From positions 1 through 64,000 of the forward strand of contig CALCKT010000046.1 of assembly GCA_937965785.1 (NCBI GenBank): a stretch of 64,000 nt of DNA. Direction: 5' to 3'. Position 1 is the first letter of the stretch. Each line of letters opens with the position of its first letter. A program made the translations under genes and the position numbers. This document shows positions 24,225 through 32,546 of the stretch, one piece after another. The notes beneath the pieces were generated by a model. The model was given only the letters and a program-made list of their open reading frames with translations, ran no database searches and was not told the DNA's origin. This DNA comes from an uncultured Propionibacteriaceae bacterium (GTDB taxonomy: Bacteria > Actinomycetota > Actinomycetes > Propionibacteriales > Propionibacteriaceae).

Positions 24225-24904
24225 GTGTGCTCAGGGGCGTGGGGCTGGGACGCAGATACGGTTCGGGGCAGACCGCGGTGGAGGCCTTGGCAGGCGTGGA
24301 CGTCGAGGTGAGGGCCGGGCGTCTCACCGTGGTGCGGGGCCCGTCGGGTTCCGGCAAGACGACGCTGCTGAACCTCCTCGGTGGCCTGGACCGCCCCACC
24401 AGCGGGCGGGTGCTGCTCGGCGACGACGTCCTGTCGGAACTGTCCGAGGCCGAACTGGCCGCCGCCAGACGCGACCGCATCGGCTACGTCTTCCAGAATT
24501 TCGGGCTGATCCCCGTGCTGTCCGCGGCCGAGAACGTCGAGGTGCCGCTCCGGCTGCGCCGGATGGAACGCGGGCAACGCGACGAGCGGGTGGCGGAGGT
24601 CCTCGAACTGGTGGGCCTGACCCGTCACGCCGGGCAGCGGCCGGGGGAGCTGTCCGGCGGGCAGCAGCAGCGGGTCGGGATCGCGCGGGCCCTGGTGGCG
24701 CGCCCCGAGGTCCTCATCGCCGACGAACCGACCGGGCAGCTCGACTCCGAGACGGCCGAGCGGATCATGGACCTGATCCTCGAATTGACCCGGATCCGCG
24801 GCACCGCGACCGTGGTGGCCACCCACGACCCGCTGCTGATCTCGCGTGCCGACGAGGTCCTTGAACTGCGCGACGGCCGAGTGGTCGCGGGGCATCCGGG
24901 GTAA
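24221..24904 (+). CDS. ABC transporter ATP-binding protein (LolD/MacB-type)
   Basis: 227 aa. Walker A GPSGSGKTT, Q-loop VFQNFGLIPVLSAAENV, signature LSGGQQQR, Walker B LIADEPTGQLD, switch His in ATHDP. It is the last gene of a four-gene run with 4-bp overlaps throughout and is the canonical partner of the tailed ATPase upstream, suggesting a transporter with two unequal nucleotide-binding subunits. Confidence 0.9.
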   Translation: MSVLRGVGLGRRYGSGQTAVEALAGVDVEVRAGRLTVVRGPSGSGKTTLLNLLGGLDRPTSGRVLLGDDVLSELSEAELAAARRDRIGYVFQNFGLIPVLSAAENVEVPLRLRRMERGQRDERVAEVLELVGLTRHAGQRPGELSGGQQQRVGIARALVARPEVLIADEPTGQLDSETAERIMDLILELTRIRGTATVVATHDPLLISRADEVLELRDGRVVAGHPG

Positions 24905-24945
24905 GCGGCGTCCTTGCACGCGCGCCGTGTAGGAAAACAACGGGT

Positions 24946-24983
24946 GTGCACGAATGTGCAATCGGGTTGTGAACGTTCGTGCA
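24946..24983. promoter_or_regulatory. Operator region of glpD (shared glp motif)
   Basis: GTGCACGAATGTGCA (24946-24960) and the reversed element TTCGTGCA (24976-24983), which form TGCACGAA...TTCGTGCA with a 21-bp spacer. The same motif family occurs twice upstream of glpF-glpK (56262-56318), so one regulator probably controls both loci. Confidence 0.65.
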
Positions 24984-25022
24984 AAGAGGGAGGCTGGGGT
25001 CACCGAGCGAAGGAGCCATCAA

Positions 25023-26735
25023 ATGACAGTCCTGTCCCAAGAACAGCGCGCCACATCCCTTGAGGCCATGACCTCCCAGAAATTCGATGTCCTCGTCATC
25101 GGTGGCGGTGTCACCGGAGCGGGGATCGCTCTCGACGCCGCGGCGCGCGGCTTGAGCACCGCCGTCGTGGATGGCCAGGACTGGGCCGCCGGCACGTCGT
25201 CGCGGTCCTCCCGGCTGGTTCACGGCGGGCTCCGCTACCTCTACAACCTCGATTTCAAGCTGGTGGCCGAGGCCCTCAGGGAACGCGGCCGGCTGCTGAC
25301 CACGATCGCCCCGCACCTCGTCGAGGCGCAGCCCTTCCTGTGGCCGCTGAAGACCCCCGTCATCGAGCGCGCCTACTCCGCGGTCGGTGTCGGCATGTAC
25401 GACGCCCTCGCGCGCATCGGCTCCAAGGGTCGCAAGACCGTGCCGATCCAGCGTCATCTCTCCAAGGCCGGGGCGATACGGCGCTTCCCGGAGATCAAAC
25501 GCGACGCCCTCGTCGGTGCCATCGAGTTCTACGACGCCCGCGTCGACGACGCCCGCCTCGTGATCACGCTGATCCGCACCGCAGTCAAGTACGGGGCCGT
25601 CGCCGCCAGCCGCGTCAAGGTCACCGAGATCCTCAAGGACGGGCGCGGCCGGGCCTGCGGGGTCAAGGCCGTCGACCTGGAAACCGGCAACGAGTTCACC
25701 ATCGAGGCCGACCGGATCATCAACGCCACCGGCGTTTGGACCGAACAGACCCAGGACCTCGCGGGCGGCACCGGGGGGTTGAAGGTGCTCACCAGCAAGG
25801 GAATCCACATCGTCATCCCGCGCGAACGTCTCAAGGCCACCACGGGCCTGTTCCTGCGCACCGAGAAGTCGGTGCTGTTCATCATCCCGTGGCAGCACTA
25901 CTGGGTGATCGGCACCACCGACACCGCCTGGCACGAACAACTCGAACACCCCGTGCCGACCTCCGAGGACATCGACTACGTGCTGGATCACGCCAACGAG
26001 GTCCTCGACCCGCCGCTGACCCGCGACGACATCATCGGAACCTACGCCGGGCTGCGGCCGCTGCTCCAGCCGAAGGTGCTCGATGAGTCGAAGTCGACGA
26101 AGGTCTCGCGCGAACACACCGTCACCGAGGTGATCCCGGGCATGGTGGCCATCGCCGGCGGCAAACTCACCACCTACCGGGTGATGGCCGAGGACGCCGT
26201 CGACTTCGCCCTGGGGAAGTCCCTCGCGAAGGCGCGGCCCTCGGTGACGGCGCAGCTGCCGCTGCTGGGTGCCGAAGGTTTCGACGCCGTCGAGAACCAG
26301 GCGCACCGTCTGGGCGTGAAGTACGGCTTCGACGCCGACCGGCTGCATCACCTGGTGCGCCGCTACGGCTCCGAACTGCCCGACCTGTTCGCCGCGATCG
26401 ACGAGGACCCGAGCCTCGGCAAACCCCTTGAGGCGGCCCCGCAGTTCCTGCGCGCCGAGGTCCACCGCGCCTGCGCAGTCGAGGGTGCCCTGCACCTGGA
26501 GGACATCCTCGTCTCCCGGGTGCGCCTCAACTCCGAGGCCCGCGACCGTGGCGGCGCCGCCGTCGACGAGGTGGCCGAGATCGCAGCGTCCGTCCTCGGC
26601 TGGGACAAGGCCCGCCTGGAACAGGAGAAGTCGAACTACCGGGAGCGGATCGCCGCGGAACTGGCCGCCGAGGAGCAGGCCACCGACGCCACCGCCTCGG
26701 CCGCCCGAATGGTCGCGGAGGACATCGTCGGCTGA
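25023..26735 (+). CDS. glpD: Glycerol-3-phosphate dehydrogenase (FAD-dependent)
   Basis: 570 aa. The N-terminal FAD dinucleotide-binding motif FDVLVIGGGVTGAGIALDAA is followed by SSRSSRLVHGGLRYL, a hallmark of the GlpD/GlpA family, and a C-terminal DAO-C domain. It oxidises sn-glycerol-3-phosphate to dihydroxyacetone phosphate at the membrane and passes electrons to quinone. The ATG at 25023 has the ribosome site GAAGGAG; earlier in-frame codons lie in the operator. It works with GlpF and GlpK encoded at 56.5-58.8 kb. Confidence 0.95.
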   Translation: MTVLSQEQRATSLEAMTSQKFDVLVIGGGVTGAGIALDAAARGLSTAVVDGQDWAAGTSSRSSRLVHGGLRYLYNLDFKLVAEALRERGRLLTTIAPHLVEAQPFLWPLKTPVIERAYSAVGVGMYDALARIGSKGRKTVPIQRHLSKAGAIRRFPEIKRDALVGAIEFYDARVDDARLVITLIRTAVKYGAVAASRVKVTEILKDGRGRACGVKAVDLETGNEFTIEADRIINATGVWTEQTQDLAGGTGGLKVLTSKGIHIVIPRERLKATTGLFLRTEKSVLFIIPWQHYWVIGTTDTAWHEQLEHPVPTSEDIDYVLDHANEVLDPPLTRDDIIGTYAGLRPLLQPKVLDESKSTKVSREHTVTEVIPGMVAIAGGKLTTYRVMAEDAVDFALGKSLAKARPSVTAQLPLLGAEGFDAVENQAHRLGVKYGFDADRLHHLVRRYGSELPDLFAAIDEDPSLGKPLEAAPQFLRAEVHRACAVEGALHLEDILVSRVRLNSEARDRGGAAVDEVAEIAASVLGWDKARLEQEKSNYRERIAAELAAEEQATDATASAARMVAEDIVG

Positions 26736-26775
26736 GAGGTCGCACACCGATCGAGCCCGTGCTCTCCTGAAGCAG

Positions 26776-26974
26776 GCCGGCTCAACCAGCTTGGGAATGG
26801 CGAAGTTGGTTGAGCCGGCCTGTGAGCGTCAGCGAGTGGGTCGTGTCGAAACCATGGTGACTGGGGTTGGGTTCTGGCTACCGGGTGTCAGGGGTTTCGA
26901 CTCGGGTCGCTCGTTCCTCGCGACCCGGCTCAACCAGCTTGGGGAGGGGTGCTCGCGATCCGGCTCAACCGGCC
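26776..26974. repeat. Dispersed palindromic intergenic repeat cluster C
   Basis: A third cluster of the family: GAAGTTGGTTGAGCCGGCCTG, GTGGGTCGTGTCGAAACC, GGTTTCGACTCGGGTCGC and CGACCCGGCTCAACCAGCTT. Opposing copies could fold into long stems. It lies between the convergent glpD and response-regulator genes and might act as a bidirectional terminator (inference). Confidence 0.75.
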
Positions 26975-26984
26975 CCAGCCGGAC

Positions 26985-27635
26985 TCAGTCCAGCAGCCCG
27001 CACTCGTGGGCGATCAGCACCAGCCCGACGCGGTCGCGGGCCTGGAGCTTGGCCAGCAGCCGGCCGATGTGGGTTTTGACGGTGCCCTCGGCCATGTAGA
27101 GACGGGAACCGATCTCGGCGTTGTTGGCGCCCCGCGCCACCTCCATCAGCACCTCGCGTTCCCGCTCGGTCAGCCCGTCCAGCCGGGAATCGTCGCGGGG
27201 TTTGCCGGCCGGCAGTTTCGGGGCGACGTGATCCAGCAGGCGCCGCGTGGCGGTCGGCGCCACCACCGCCCCACCGCCGGCGACGGTCCGGATCGCACCC
27301 AGGAGGTCGTCTGGCAGGGCGTCCTTCAGCAGGAACCCGGAGGCCCCGTTGCGCAGGGCCGCGAAGACGTACTCGTCCAGGTCGAAGGTGGTCAGCACCA
27401 GCACCTTCGTCTCCCCGCCGAGCTCCGTGATCTGGCGGGTGGCCTCGGTGCCGTCCATGATCGGCATGCGGATGTCCATCAGCACCACGTCAACCGGCTG
27501 CGACTTGACCACCATCACCGCGTCCGCCCCGTTCGAGACCTCGCCGACGGTTTCCATGTCGTCGGCGGAGTCGATCAGCATGCGGAATCCGCTGCGCACC
27601 AGAGACTGGTCGTCGGCCAGCAGAACCTTGATCAT
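26985..27635 (-). CDS. NarL/LuxR-type response regulator
   Basis: 216 aa. The receiver domain has D8/D9 (LLADDQSLVR), the phospho-acceptor aspartate in VVLMDIRMPIMDG, T in VLTTF and K in FLLKD. The C-terminal LuxR helix-turn-helix (LTEREREVLMEVARGANNAEIG, then EGTVKTHIGRLLAKL) binds DNA. It follows the histidine kinase gene by 10 bp and is its partner. No transporter or target operon adjoins the pair. Confidence 0.95.
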   Translation of the reverse strand: MIKVLLADDQSLVRSGFRMLIDSADDMETVGEVSNGADAVMVVKSQPVDVVLMDIRMPIMDGTEATRQITELGGETKVLVLTTFDLDEYVFAALRNGASGFLLKDALPDDLLGAIRTVAGGGAVVAPTATRRLLDHVAPKLPAGKPRDDSRLDGLTEREREVLMEVARGANNAEIGSRLYMAEGTVKTHIGRLLAKLQARDRVGLVLIAHECGLLD

Positions 27636-27645
27636 CCATTCCTCC

Positions 27646-28836
27646 TCACTTCAGCCAGCCCCGTCCCAGCTGGGAGGGCAGGGGCAGTCTCGCCCTGACC
27701 TCGTAACCGCCGCCGGTGCGTGGGCCTGCCTTGAAGGTACCGCCCATTGCCGCGACGCGCTCGCGCATCCCCCGCACCCCGGCTCCCCGTCCCTCGGTGG
27801 AGGCCTGGACACCGACCCCGTCGTCGGTGACGCGAATGTCGATGGCCTCCGGTTCGCAGGTGATCGTCGCGGTGGCCCGGGCGGTCGGGCCAGCGTGTTT
27901 GAGGAAGTTCGTCACCGACTCCTGCACCACCCGGAAGGCGGTCAACCCCAGCGAGTCCGGGACGGGGGGCAGCTCCTCCGGCATCTCCAGGGTGATCCTG
28001 GGACCGGCCTTGGTAACCATCTCCGGGATCTGCGGCAGCGAAGGCGTCGGTCCGAAGGATGCATCCGACTCGCCCCGGAGCAGGGAGACGATCCGGCGCA
28101 TCTCCCCGATCGAGCTGCGGCCCGTGCGGGCGATCACGTTCAGCGCCTCGACGGCAGCCTCGGGTTTCTTGGTGGCCAGGGCCTTCGCGCCCTCGGCCTG
28201 CACGACGATCACCGACAACGAGTGCGCCACCACGTCGTGCAGTTCCCGGGCCACCTCGGTGCGGGCCCTGTCGGCGGCCAGCTCCGTCGCATCCCGGGTG
28301 TTGCGGGCCCCGGCCAGGAAACGTTCCTCCGCGAGGGTCTCGTCGAGTTTGGTCACCTGGTTCTGGACCGCCACCCGCCTGCCGAACAGGTAGGCATTGG
28401 CCATCAGCGACAGACACAGCAGGCTCAGCAACCCGCCCGCCAGGAACTGTTGGCCCTCCGGGATCCGGCCCAGCCACGACAAGGGTCCGAGGATGGATGC
28501 GGCGATCCCCAGGGGAATTACCACCAGCCCTGCGGTGACGCTCAGGTGTTTGGCGGCGGAGAAGACGATCACCAGCACCACGAGCATCGCTGGCACGGGG
28601 GAGGGGACCTGCAGCACCATGCCGGTGCCCGCAACCGCACACACGACCACGGCCAGCAGCGGATTGACGCGCCGGAACGCCAAGGATGCGACCATCAGCG
28701 TCGACCAGCCGATCACGGCTGCCTCCTCGGGAATCCCCAGCGCAACCAGGGGAACCACCAGGAGCAGGAACGTTCCCAACGCCGTCCCGGCGTCCAGCAG
28801 CAGGCGGCGATGCGTCTCGGAGAGATCGGCCATCAT
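27646..28836 (-). CDS. Sensor histidine kinase (HisKA_3 type)
   Basis: About 396 aa. Five or six N-terminal membrane segments without a large external loop (about residues 18-160) are followed by the HisKA_3 dimerisation helix with the phospho-acceptor in ARELHDVVAHSL and an HATPase domain (VVQESVTNFLKHA; DDGVGV; GAGVRGMRERVAAMGG). The ATG at 28836 is preferred to a TTG three codons earlier. It stands 8 nt after a TAGGCT -10 box, so it may be leaderless. The signal is unknown; the architecture suggests intramembrane sensing of envelope stress. Confidence 0.92.
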   Translation of the reverse strand: MMADLSETHRRLLLDAGTALGTFLLLVVPLVALGIPEEAAVIGWSTLMVASLAFRRVNPLLAVVVCAVAGTGMVLQVPSPVPAMLVVLVIVFSAAKHLSVTAGLVVIPLGIAASILGPLSWLGRIPEGQQFLAGGLLSLLCLSLMANAYLFGRRVAVQNQVTKLDETLAEERFLAGARNTRDATELAADRARTEVARELHDVVAHSLSVIVVQAEGAKALATKKPEAAVEALNVIARTGRSSIGEMRRIVSLLRGESDASFGPTPSLPQIPEMVTKAGPRITLEMPEELPPVPDSLGLTAFRVVQESVTNFLKHAGPTARATATITCEPEAIDIRVTDDGVGVQASTEGRGAGVRGMRERVAAMGGTFKAGPRTGGGYEVRARLPLPSQLGRGWLK

Positions 28837-28844
28837 GGTCGGCA

Positions 28845-28850
28845 AGCCTA
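28845..28850 (-). promoter_or_regulatory. -10 box TAGGCT of the kinase-regulator operon
   Basis: On the minus strand TAGGCT ends 8 nt before the ATG at 28836, and no ribosome site intervenes. Confidence 0.45.
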
Positions 28851-28939
28851 TTCAAGGGCGGGGCGCAGCGGCGTCGGACCGTGGTCGCGGATCACCCCGA
28901 ACCAACCCCACTCCGGTCTCGAAGTTGTTTCCGGGAAGG

Positions 28940-28945
28940 TAGGTT
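28940..28945 (+). promoter_or_regulatory. -10 box TAGGTT of the DLW-39-like gene
   Basis: TAGGTT ends 7 nt before the ATG at 28953. There is no Shine-Dalgarno sequence, which fits a leaderless mRNA. Confidence 0.5.
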
Positions 28946-28952
28946 TGGCGTC

Positions 28953-29078
28953 ATGATCCGCAAACTGTTCTGGACCATTCTCCTGCTGACGGGCATCTGC
29001 GTGGCAACCAGTCTGCTGGACCGTCGCCGCGCCAAACAGCGCCGCCAGCTCTGGGCCGAGGCCACCGAGCCGTTCTGA
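28953..29078 (+). CDS. Small membrane protein, DLW-39-like (41 aa)
   Basis: 41 aa. One N-terminal membrane helix (about residues 5-22) precedes a basic stretch DRRRAKQRRQ and the C-terminal LWAEATEPF. The RAxQxxLWxEAT ending matches the pattern of the tiny actinobacterial DLW-39 family, whose role is unknown. The ATG follows a -10 box at leaderless distance. Its stop lies 6 bp from the galE stop on the opposite strand. The small size makes the call less certain than for longer genes, but the motif and promoter support it. Confidence 0.7.
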   Translation: MIRKLFWTILLLTGICVATSLLDRRRAKQRRQLWAEATEPF

Positions 29079-29084
29079 AGTCGT

Positions 29085-30074
29085 TCAATAACCCAGCTTC
29101 TCCTTGCGCACGGGCAACCACGCGATGGCGTCGCGCACGGCGTCGGTCTCGGTGAGTTCCGCCTCCCAGCCGAGCACATCCTTCGCCTTGGTGGAGACGG
29201 TGTAGACGCCCGCGACGTCACCGGGGCGGGGATCCCCGAAACGCACCTTCAGCGGGTCGCCGGTGATCTTCTCGAAGGAGGCCGCCAGTTCCTTGACGGT
29301 GACGCCGTTGCCGGTGCCGATGTTGAACACCTGGTAGGGGCCGGCGGCGGTGGCCTCGTCGAAGTGTTCCAGGGCGGCGACGTGAGCCCGGGCGAGGTCC
29401 CAGACGTGGATGAAGTCGCGGATACCGGAGCCGTCGCGGGTGGGCCAGTCGACGCCGGTGACGGTGAAGGTCTCCTTGTTCACCCAGGCCTCCAGAAGTT
29501 TCGCCAGCACGTGGGAGGGTTTCTCCAGCTGCTGGCCACTGCGCAGCTTCGGGTCGGTGCCGATGGGGTTGAAGTAGCGCAGCGACGCGACCCGCACGTC
29601 GCTGGCGCGCGTGAAGTCCTCGAGGATCAGTTCCACCATGAACTTGGTGCGCGCGTAGGGGGAGCCGGGCTGCAGCGGCGAGTCCTCGGTGACGACGAAG
29701 TTCTCGTCGGGGGCGTAGATGGATGCGGAGGAGCTGAACAGGAACCGCTCGACGCCGTTGCGCTGCAGGGCGGCCAAGAGGGTGACGGTCTTGGCGACGT
29801 TGTTCTCGTAGTAGGCCAGCGGTTCGGAAACGGATTCCGGCACGATGATCTTCGCGGCGCAGTGCACGACGGCGTCGATCCGCTGCTCGCCGAAGAGCCG
29901 GTCCAGTAGGGAGTCGTCGGCGATGTCTCCCTCATAGAGGGGGCGCTCGCCGATGAACTCGCGGCGCCCGGTGGAGAAGTCGTCGAGGATGATGACGTCG
30001 TGGCCGGCGTCCTCGCAGGCCGAGGCGACGGTGCTGCCGATGTATCCGGCCCCGCCGGTGATGAGTACCTTCAT
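29085..30074 (-). CDS. galE: UDP-glucose 4-epimerase
   Basis: 329 aa, the usual family length. The NAD-binding motif is VLITGGAGYIGSTVA. The catalytic residues are Ser/Thr in SSSASIY and Y-x3-K in YARTKFMVE. The FNIGTGNGVTVKEL block is typical of the GalE branch of extended SDRs. It interconverts UDP-glucose and UDP-galactose for galactose use or envelope polysaccharide. AGGAGA precedes the ATG. Confidence 0.93.
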   Translation of the reverse strand: MKVLITGGAGYIGSTVASACEDAGHDVIILDDFSTGRREFIGERPLYEGDIADDSLLDRLFGEQRIDAVVHCAAKIIVPESVSEPLAYYENNVAKTVTLLAALQRNGVERFLFSSSASIYAPDENFVVTEDSPLQPGSPYARTKFMVELILEDFTRASDVRVASLRYFNPIGTDPKLRSGQQLEKPSHVLAKLLEAWVNKETFTVTGVDWPTRDGSGIRDFIHVWDLARAHVAALEHFDEATAAGPYQVFNIGTGNGVTVKELAASFEKITGDPLKVRFGDPRPGDVAGVYTVSTKAKDVLGWEAELTETDAVRDAIAWLPVRKEKLGY

Positions 30075-30175
30075 GTCGCAGTCTCCTGGTTCGGTTGGGG
30101 ACAGTCTAGGGATTGGAACCCTGGTGGGTGGTGACGGCGTGCAGAAGCGTTGCGTCTTGGTGGGGCGGGCTCGCG

Positions 30176-30181
30176 TAGGGT
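30176..30181 (+). promoter_or_regulatory. -10 box TAGGGT before ynfA-like gene
   Basis: TAGGGT ends 6 nt before the GTG at 30188 (leaderless spacing). Confidence 0.5.
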
Positions 30182-30187
30182 GCTGGC

Positions 30188-30520
30188 GTGGGTGTCGTTC
30201 GTACCGTGGTGCTGTTCGTCCTGGCCGCCGCCGCCGAGCTGGGCGGCACCTGGCTGGTGTGGCAGGGAATCAGGGGCAACCGCAGCTGGCTCTGGGCCGG
30301 CGGCGGGTTCCTGGTGCTGGCCCTCTACGGGCTGATCGTGACCTTCCAGGGCGAGTCGTCGTTCGGGCGGATCATGGCTGCCTACGGGGGGCTGTTCATA
30401 GCCGGGGCCCTCGCGTGGGGGATCGTCGCCGACGGCTACCGACCCGACCACTGGGATCTCATCGGCGCCGGCATCTGCCTGATCGGGGCGGGGGTGATCA
30501 TGTTCGCCCCGCGTGGGTGA
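30188..30520 (+). CDS. YnfA family (UPF0060) membrane protein
   Basis: 110 aa with four membrane helices. [37 protein letters not shown] and the closing [21 protein letters not shown] are the family signature. It is related to the small multidrug resistance topology, but no substrate is established. The GTG start is supported by the -10 box 6 nt upstream and by alignment of the N-terminus with the family. Monocistronic. Confidence 0.9.
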   Translation: MGVVRTVVLFVLAAAAELGGTWLVWQGIRGNRSWLWAGGGFLVLALYGLIVTFQGESSFGRIMAAYGGLFIAGALAWGIVADGYRPDHWDLIGAGICLIGAGVIMFAPRG

Positions 30521-30629
30521 GGGATTCCGGAAGGTTTCCCGGCTGCGCAGCACGCAACCCGGAATCGGGGCCCAAACGGGTCTTTTTCCGGTTTTAGTGC
30601 TGCGCAGCCGGGATGAGCCCGGGAGCCTC

Positions 30630-30635
30630 TAGGCT
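30630..30635 (+). promoter_or_regulatory. -10 box TAGGCT before 390-aa paralog A
   Basis: TAGGCT ends 6 nt before the ATG at 30642, with no Shine-Dalgarno. The other two paralogs have equivalent boxes. Confidence 0.6.
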
Positions 30636-30641
30636 CGGAGA

Positions 30642-31814
30642 ATGACGCCGGAAGAACTCATCAGGATCGTCTCCCTCCACCCTGCGGTCGCGGAGGTGCC
30701 GCAGCCGCAGCCCGAGAGGTTCAAGGAACTCGGGGTGGTCTACTTCCGGATGAACGACGGCAGGGGCCTGGGGATCAACCCGGACGTTTTCCCGGCCGGC
30801 GGAACCGGGATTCCGGAGCAGGAACTCGTTGCTCAGGTGCACCAGCATCTGGAGGAGATGTGGCAGCAGAGCATCAACCGCCCTCCGCTCGACCTGACGA
30901 ACGTGGTGCCCATCGTGCGCGACGCCTCCTATTTCATGGACCGGGGCGGGGCGCGGGTGGCGCTGGTGGGGAAACTCACCGACTTCATCGGCATCGGGCT
31001 CGTCATCGACGAGCCCTCCAGCATGCGGGTCATCACCGAGGATGAACTGCCCCAGCCCCGAACGGACGTCGAGGACCTCCAGTTCTTGAGCAGGGCCTTC
31101 GAGAACTTCGGGGCCCTGGCCCACGACATCCTGGTCCAGGACGTGGGATACGACTCCGATGTCATCGCGGTGAAGAATCCCCCCGCCTACGAGGTGTCGT
31201 GGTTCGCCCAGCCCGCCTACGTTGCCAAAGCCCTGGAATACTACTCCGGGAAGACGGGCACCCCGTGGGTCGCCATCCCCGCCTTCCGCAAGGACCTGTG
31301 GCTGGTCAACTCCACGACCCGGCACTGGGGAGAGCTCATGGACCTGCTGGAACCCAAGATCGACGCCCGGGAGAGAGTCCATCCGGTTCCGCACGTCGTC
31401 GTCGACGGCAGGTGGCAGGAGTGCGTTCCGCAGCTGGAACCCGCCACGCGTCGCCGCCTGCAAACCCTCAAGTTCAACGCCGAGAACGTCGTTCACCGCG
31501 CGTGCCGGGACGCGCTGCAGCGTCACGGCGAGACGCGGGTGGACCTCATGAGCGACTTCCTGGGAACGTTCGCCGGCGACGATGTGGTGACCTTCTCGGA
31601 GGTTCCCCTGGACCTGGAAGCCACCAGCATCCCCCAGGTGGATCTGGTGGACTTCATGGACGGCGGGAACACCGTCCACCGGGTGTTGTTCGAACAGTTG
31701 GTCGCGGAACTGCCCTATCTGGTGCGTCCCCATCCGCAGTCCTACCCGCCCCGGTTCATCATCGGGCGTCCGGGCCCGGAGGACCGCGCCCGCCTGGCGG
31801 CCATTCAGCTGTGA
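30642..31814 (+). CDS. 390-aa protein of unknown function, paralog A (DUF1444-like layout)
   Basis: 390 aa, no signal peptide or membrane segment. Blocks shared with paralogs B (34082) and C (60346) are: an N-terminal helix (EELIRIVSLHPAVAEV), VVPIVRDASYF (about 87-97), LTDFIGIGLVIDEPS, WVAIPAFRKDLWLVN, HPVPHVVVDGRW, LEATSIPQVDLVDF, and a closing HPQSYPPRFIIGRPGPED. The order of the middle blocks recalls the Bacillus YtpQ/DUF1444 family, but the proteins are longer and the assignment is tentative. It has a leaderless promoter. No function can be given. Confidence 0.75.
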   Translation: MTPEELIRIVSLHPAVAEVPQPQPERFKELGVVYFRMNDGRGLGINPDVFPAGGTGIPEQELVAQVHQHLEEMWQQSINRPPLDLTNVVPIVRDASYFMDRGGARVALVGKLTDFIGIGLVIDEPSSMRVITEDELPQPRTDVEDLQFLSRAFENFGALAHDILVQDVGYDSDVIAVKNPPAYEVSWFAQPAYVAKALEYYSGKTGTPWVAIPAFRKDLWLVNSTTRHWGELMDLLEPKIDARERVHPVPHVVVDGRWQECVPQLEPATRRRLQTLKFNAENVVHRACRDALQRHGETRVDLMSDFLGTFAGDDVVTFSEVPLDLEATSIPQVDLVDFMDGGNTVHRVLFEQLVAELPYLVRPHPQSYPPRFIIGRPGPEDRARLAAIQL

Positions 31815-31828
31815 AAAACCCGCGGGCG

Positions 31829-31850
31829 GAGCCGGGGCGCGGTCCGGCTC
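31829..31850. terminator. Hairpin between convergent genes
   Basis: GAGCCGG and CCGGCTC form a perfect 7-bp stem with an 8-nt loop, between the plus-strand paralog A gene and the minus-strand gene ending at 31920. No U-tract. Confidence 0.35.
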
Positions 31851-31919
31851 ATCGGCTCCTTGCAGGGGCAGGGGCGGGTCCCGGCGCGAACTGAGAACGC
31901 GACCACTCGCAGGGCGGGA

Positions 31920-32546
31920 TCAGGCGACGACGGGCGCGCCGCCGTCAACCCGCACGGCCTCCAGGTCGGGGTTCCGGAGGAGCCTCTCGGCGGTTCCCTC
32001 GTGGCAGCCGACGACGGTGCTGGGCAGGTCGATGTCCGCCAGGATGATGAAGGTTCCGGCTTCATCCCAGATGACGTCCGGGAGACGGTTGGGGTTCAGT
32101 CCCGTCAGCAGCTTCCGCGGTGATGTCGCAGTCATGTGATATCTCCGTCCCGGAACCGTGAGCGGCCGGGAACCCGCAGGGCGTTTCCGGTCACCCCACC
32201 CGTCCCATTCGCCAATCCAGACGCGGCCTTCCGGGACGCCGGGCAGCATCTGCCGGAGCAGCACCGGCAGGACCAGGGGACTCGGGCCGATGTCCGGTTC
32301 GTGGTCCCATCCCGGACCGGCGGTTCCCTCGTGCAGCCCGACCCCGGAGACCTCGGACCAGCCAGCGGTCGCGATTGACACTCCTTCCGGAGCGATCTCC
32401 TGCCACCGCACCAGGTGTTCCACGCCGCCGGTCCGTCGTGACGCGGGATGCAGCACCCGCACGTGGGCGGGCCAGCCCGCCCCGACCAGCGCCCGCCAGG
32501 AGTGCCCCTCCGGGATCGGACGCGGCCAGGCGACAGGTCTCACCAT
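31920..32546 (-). CDS. Conserved actinobacterial hypothetical protein
   Basis: 208 aa. The N-terminus RPIPEGHSWRALVGAGWPAH, the central VRWQEIAPEGVSIA and EGRVWIGEWDGWGD blocks, LTVPGRRYH, and the C-terminal FIILADIDLPSTVVGC form the pattern of a soluble family often seen in actinobacteria, with no known role. The true start is the ATG at 32546, which overlaps the stop of the MBL hydrolase gene (ATGGTGA); the open frame upstream of it is a shadow of that gene. The overlap implies coupled expression with the hydrolase. Confidence 0.75.
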   Translation of the reverse strand: MVRPVAWPRPIPEGHSWRALVGAGWPAHVRVLHPASRRTGGVEHLVRWQEIAPEGVSIATAGWSEVSGVGLHEGTAGPGWDHEPDIGPSPLVLPVLLRQMLPGVPEGRVWIGEWDGWGDRKRPAGSRPLTVPGRRYHMTATSPRKLLTGLNPNRLPDVIWDEAGTFIILADIDLPSTVVGCHEGTAERLLRNPDLEAVRVDGGAPVVA

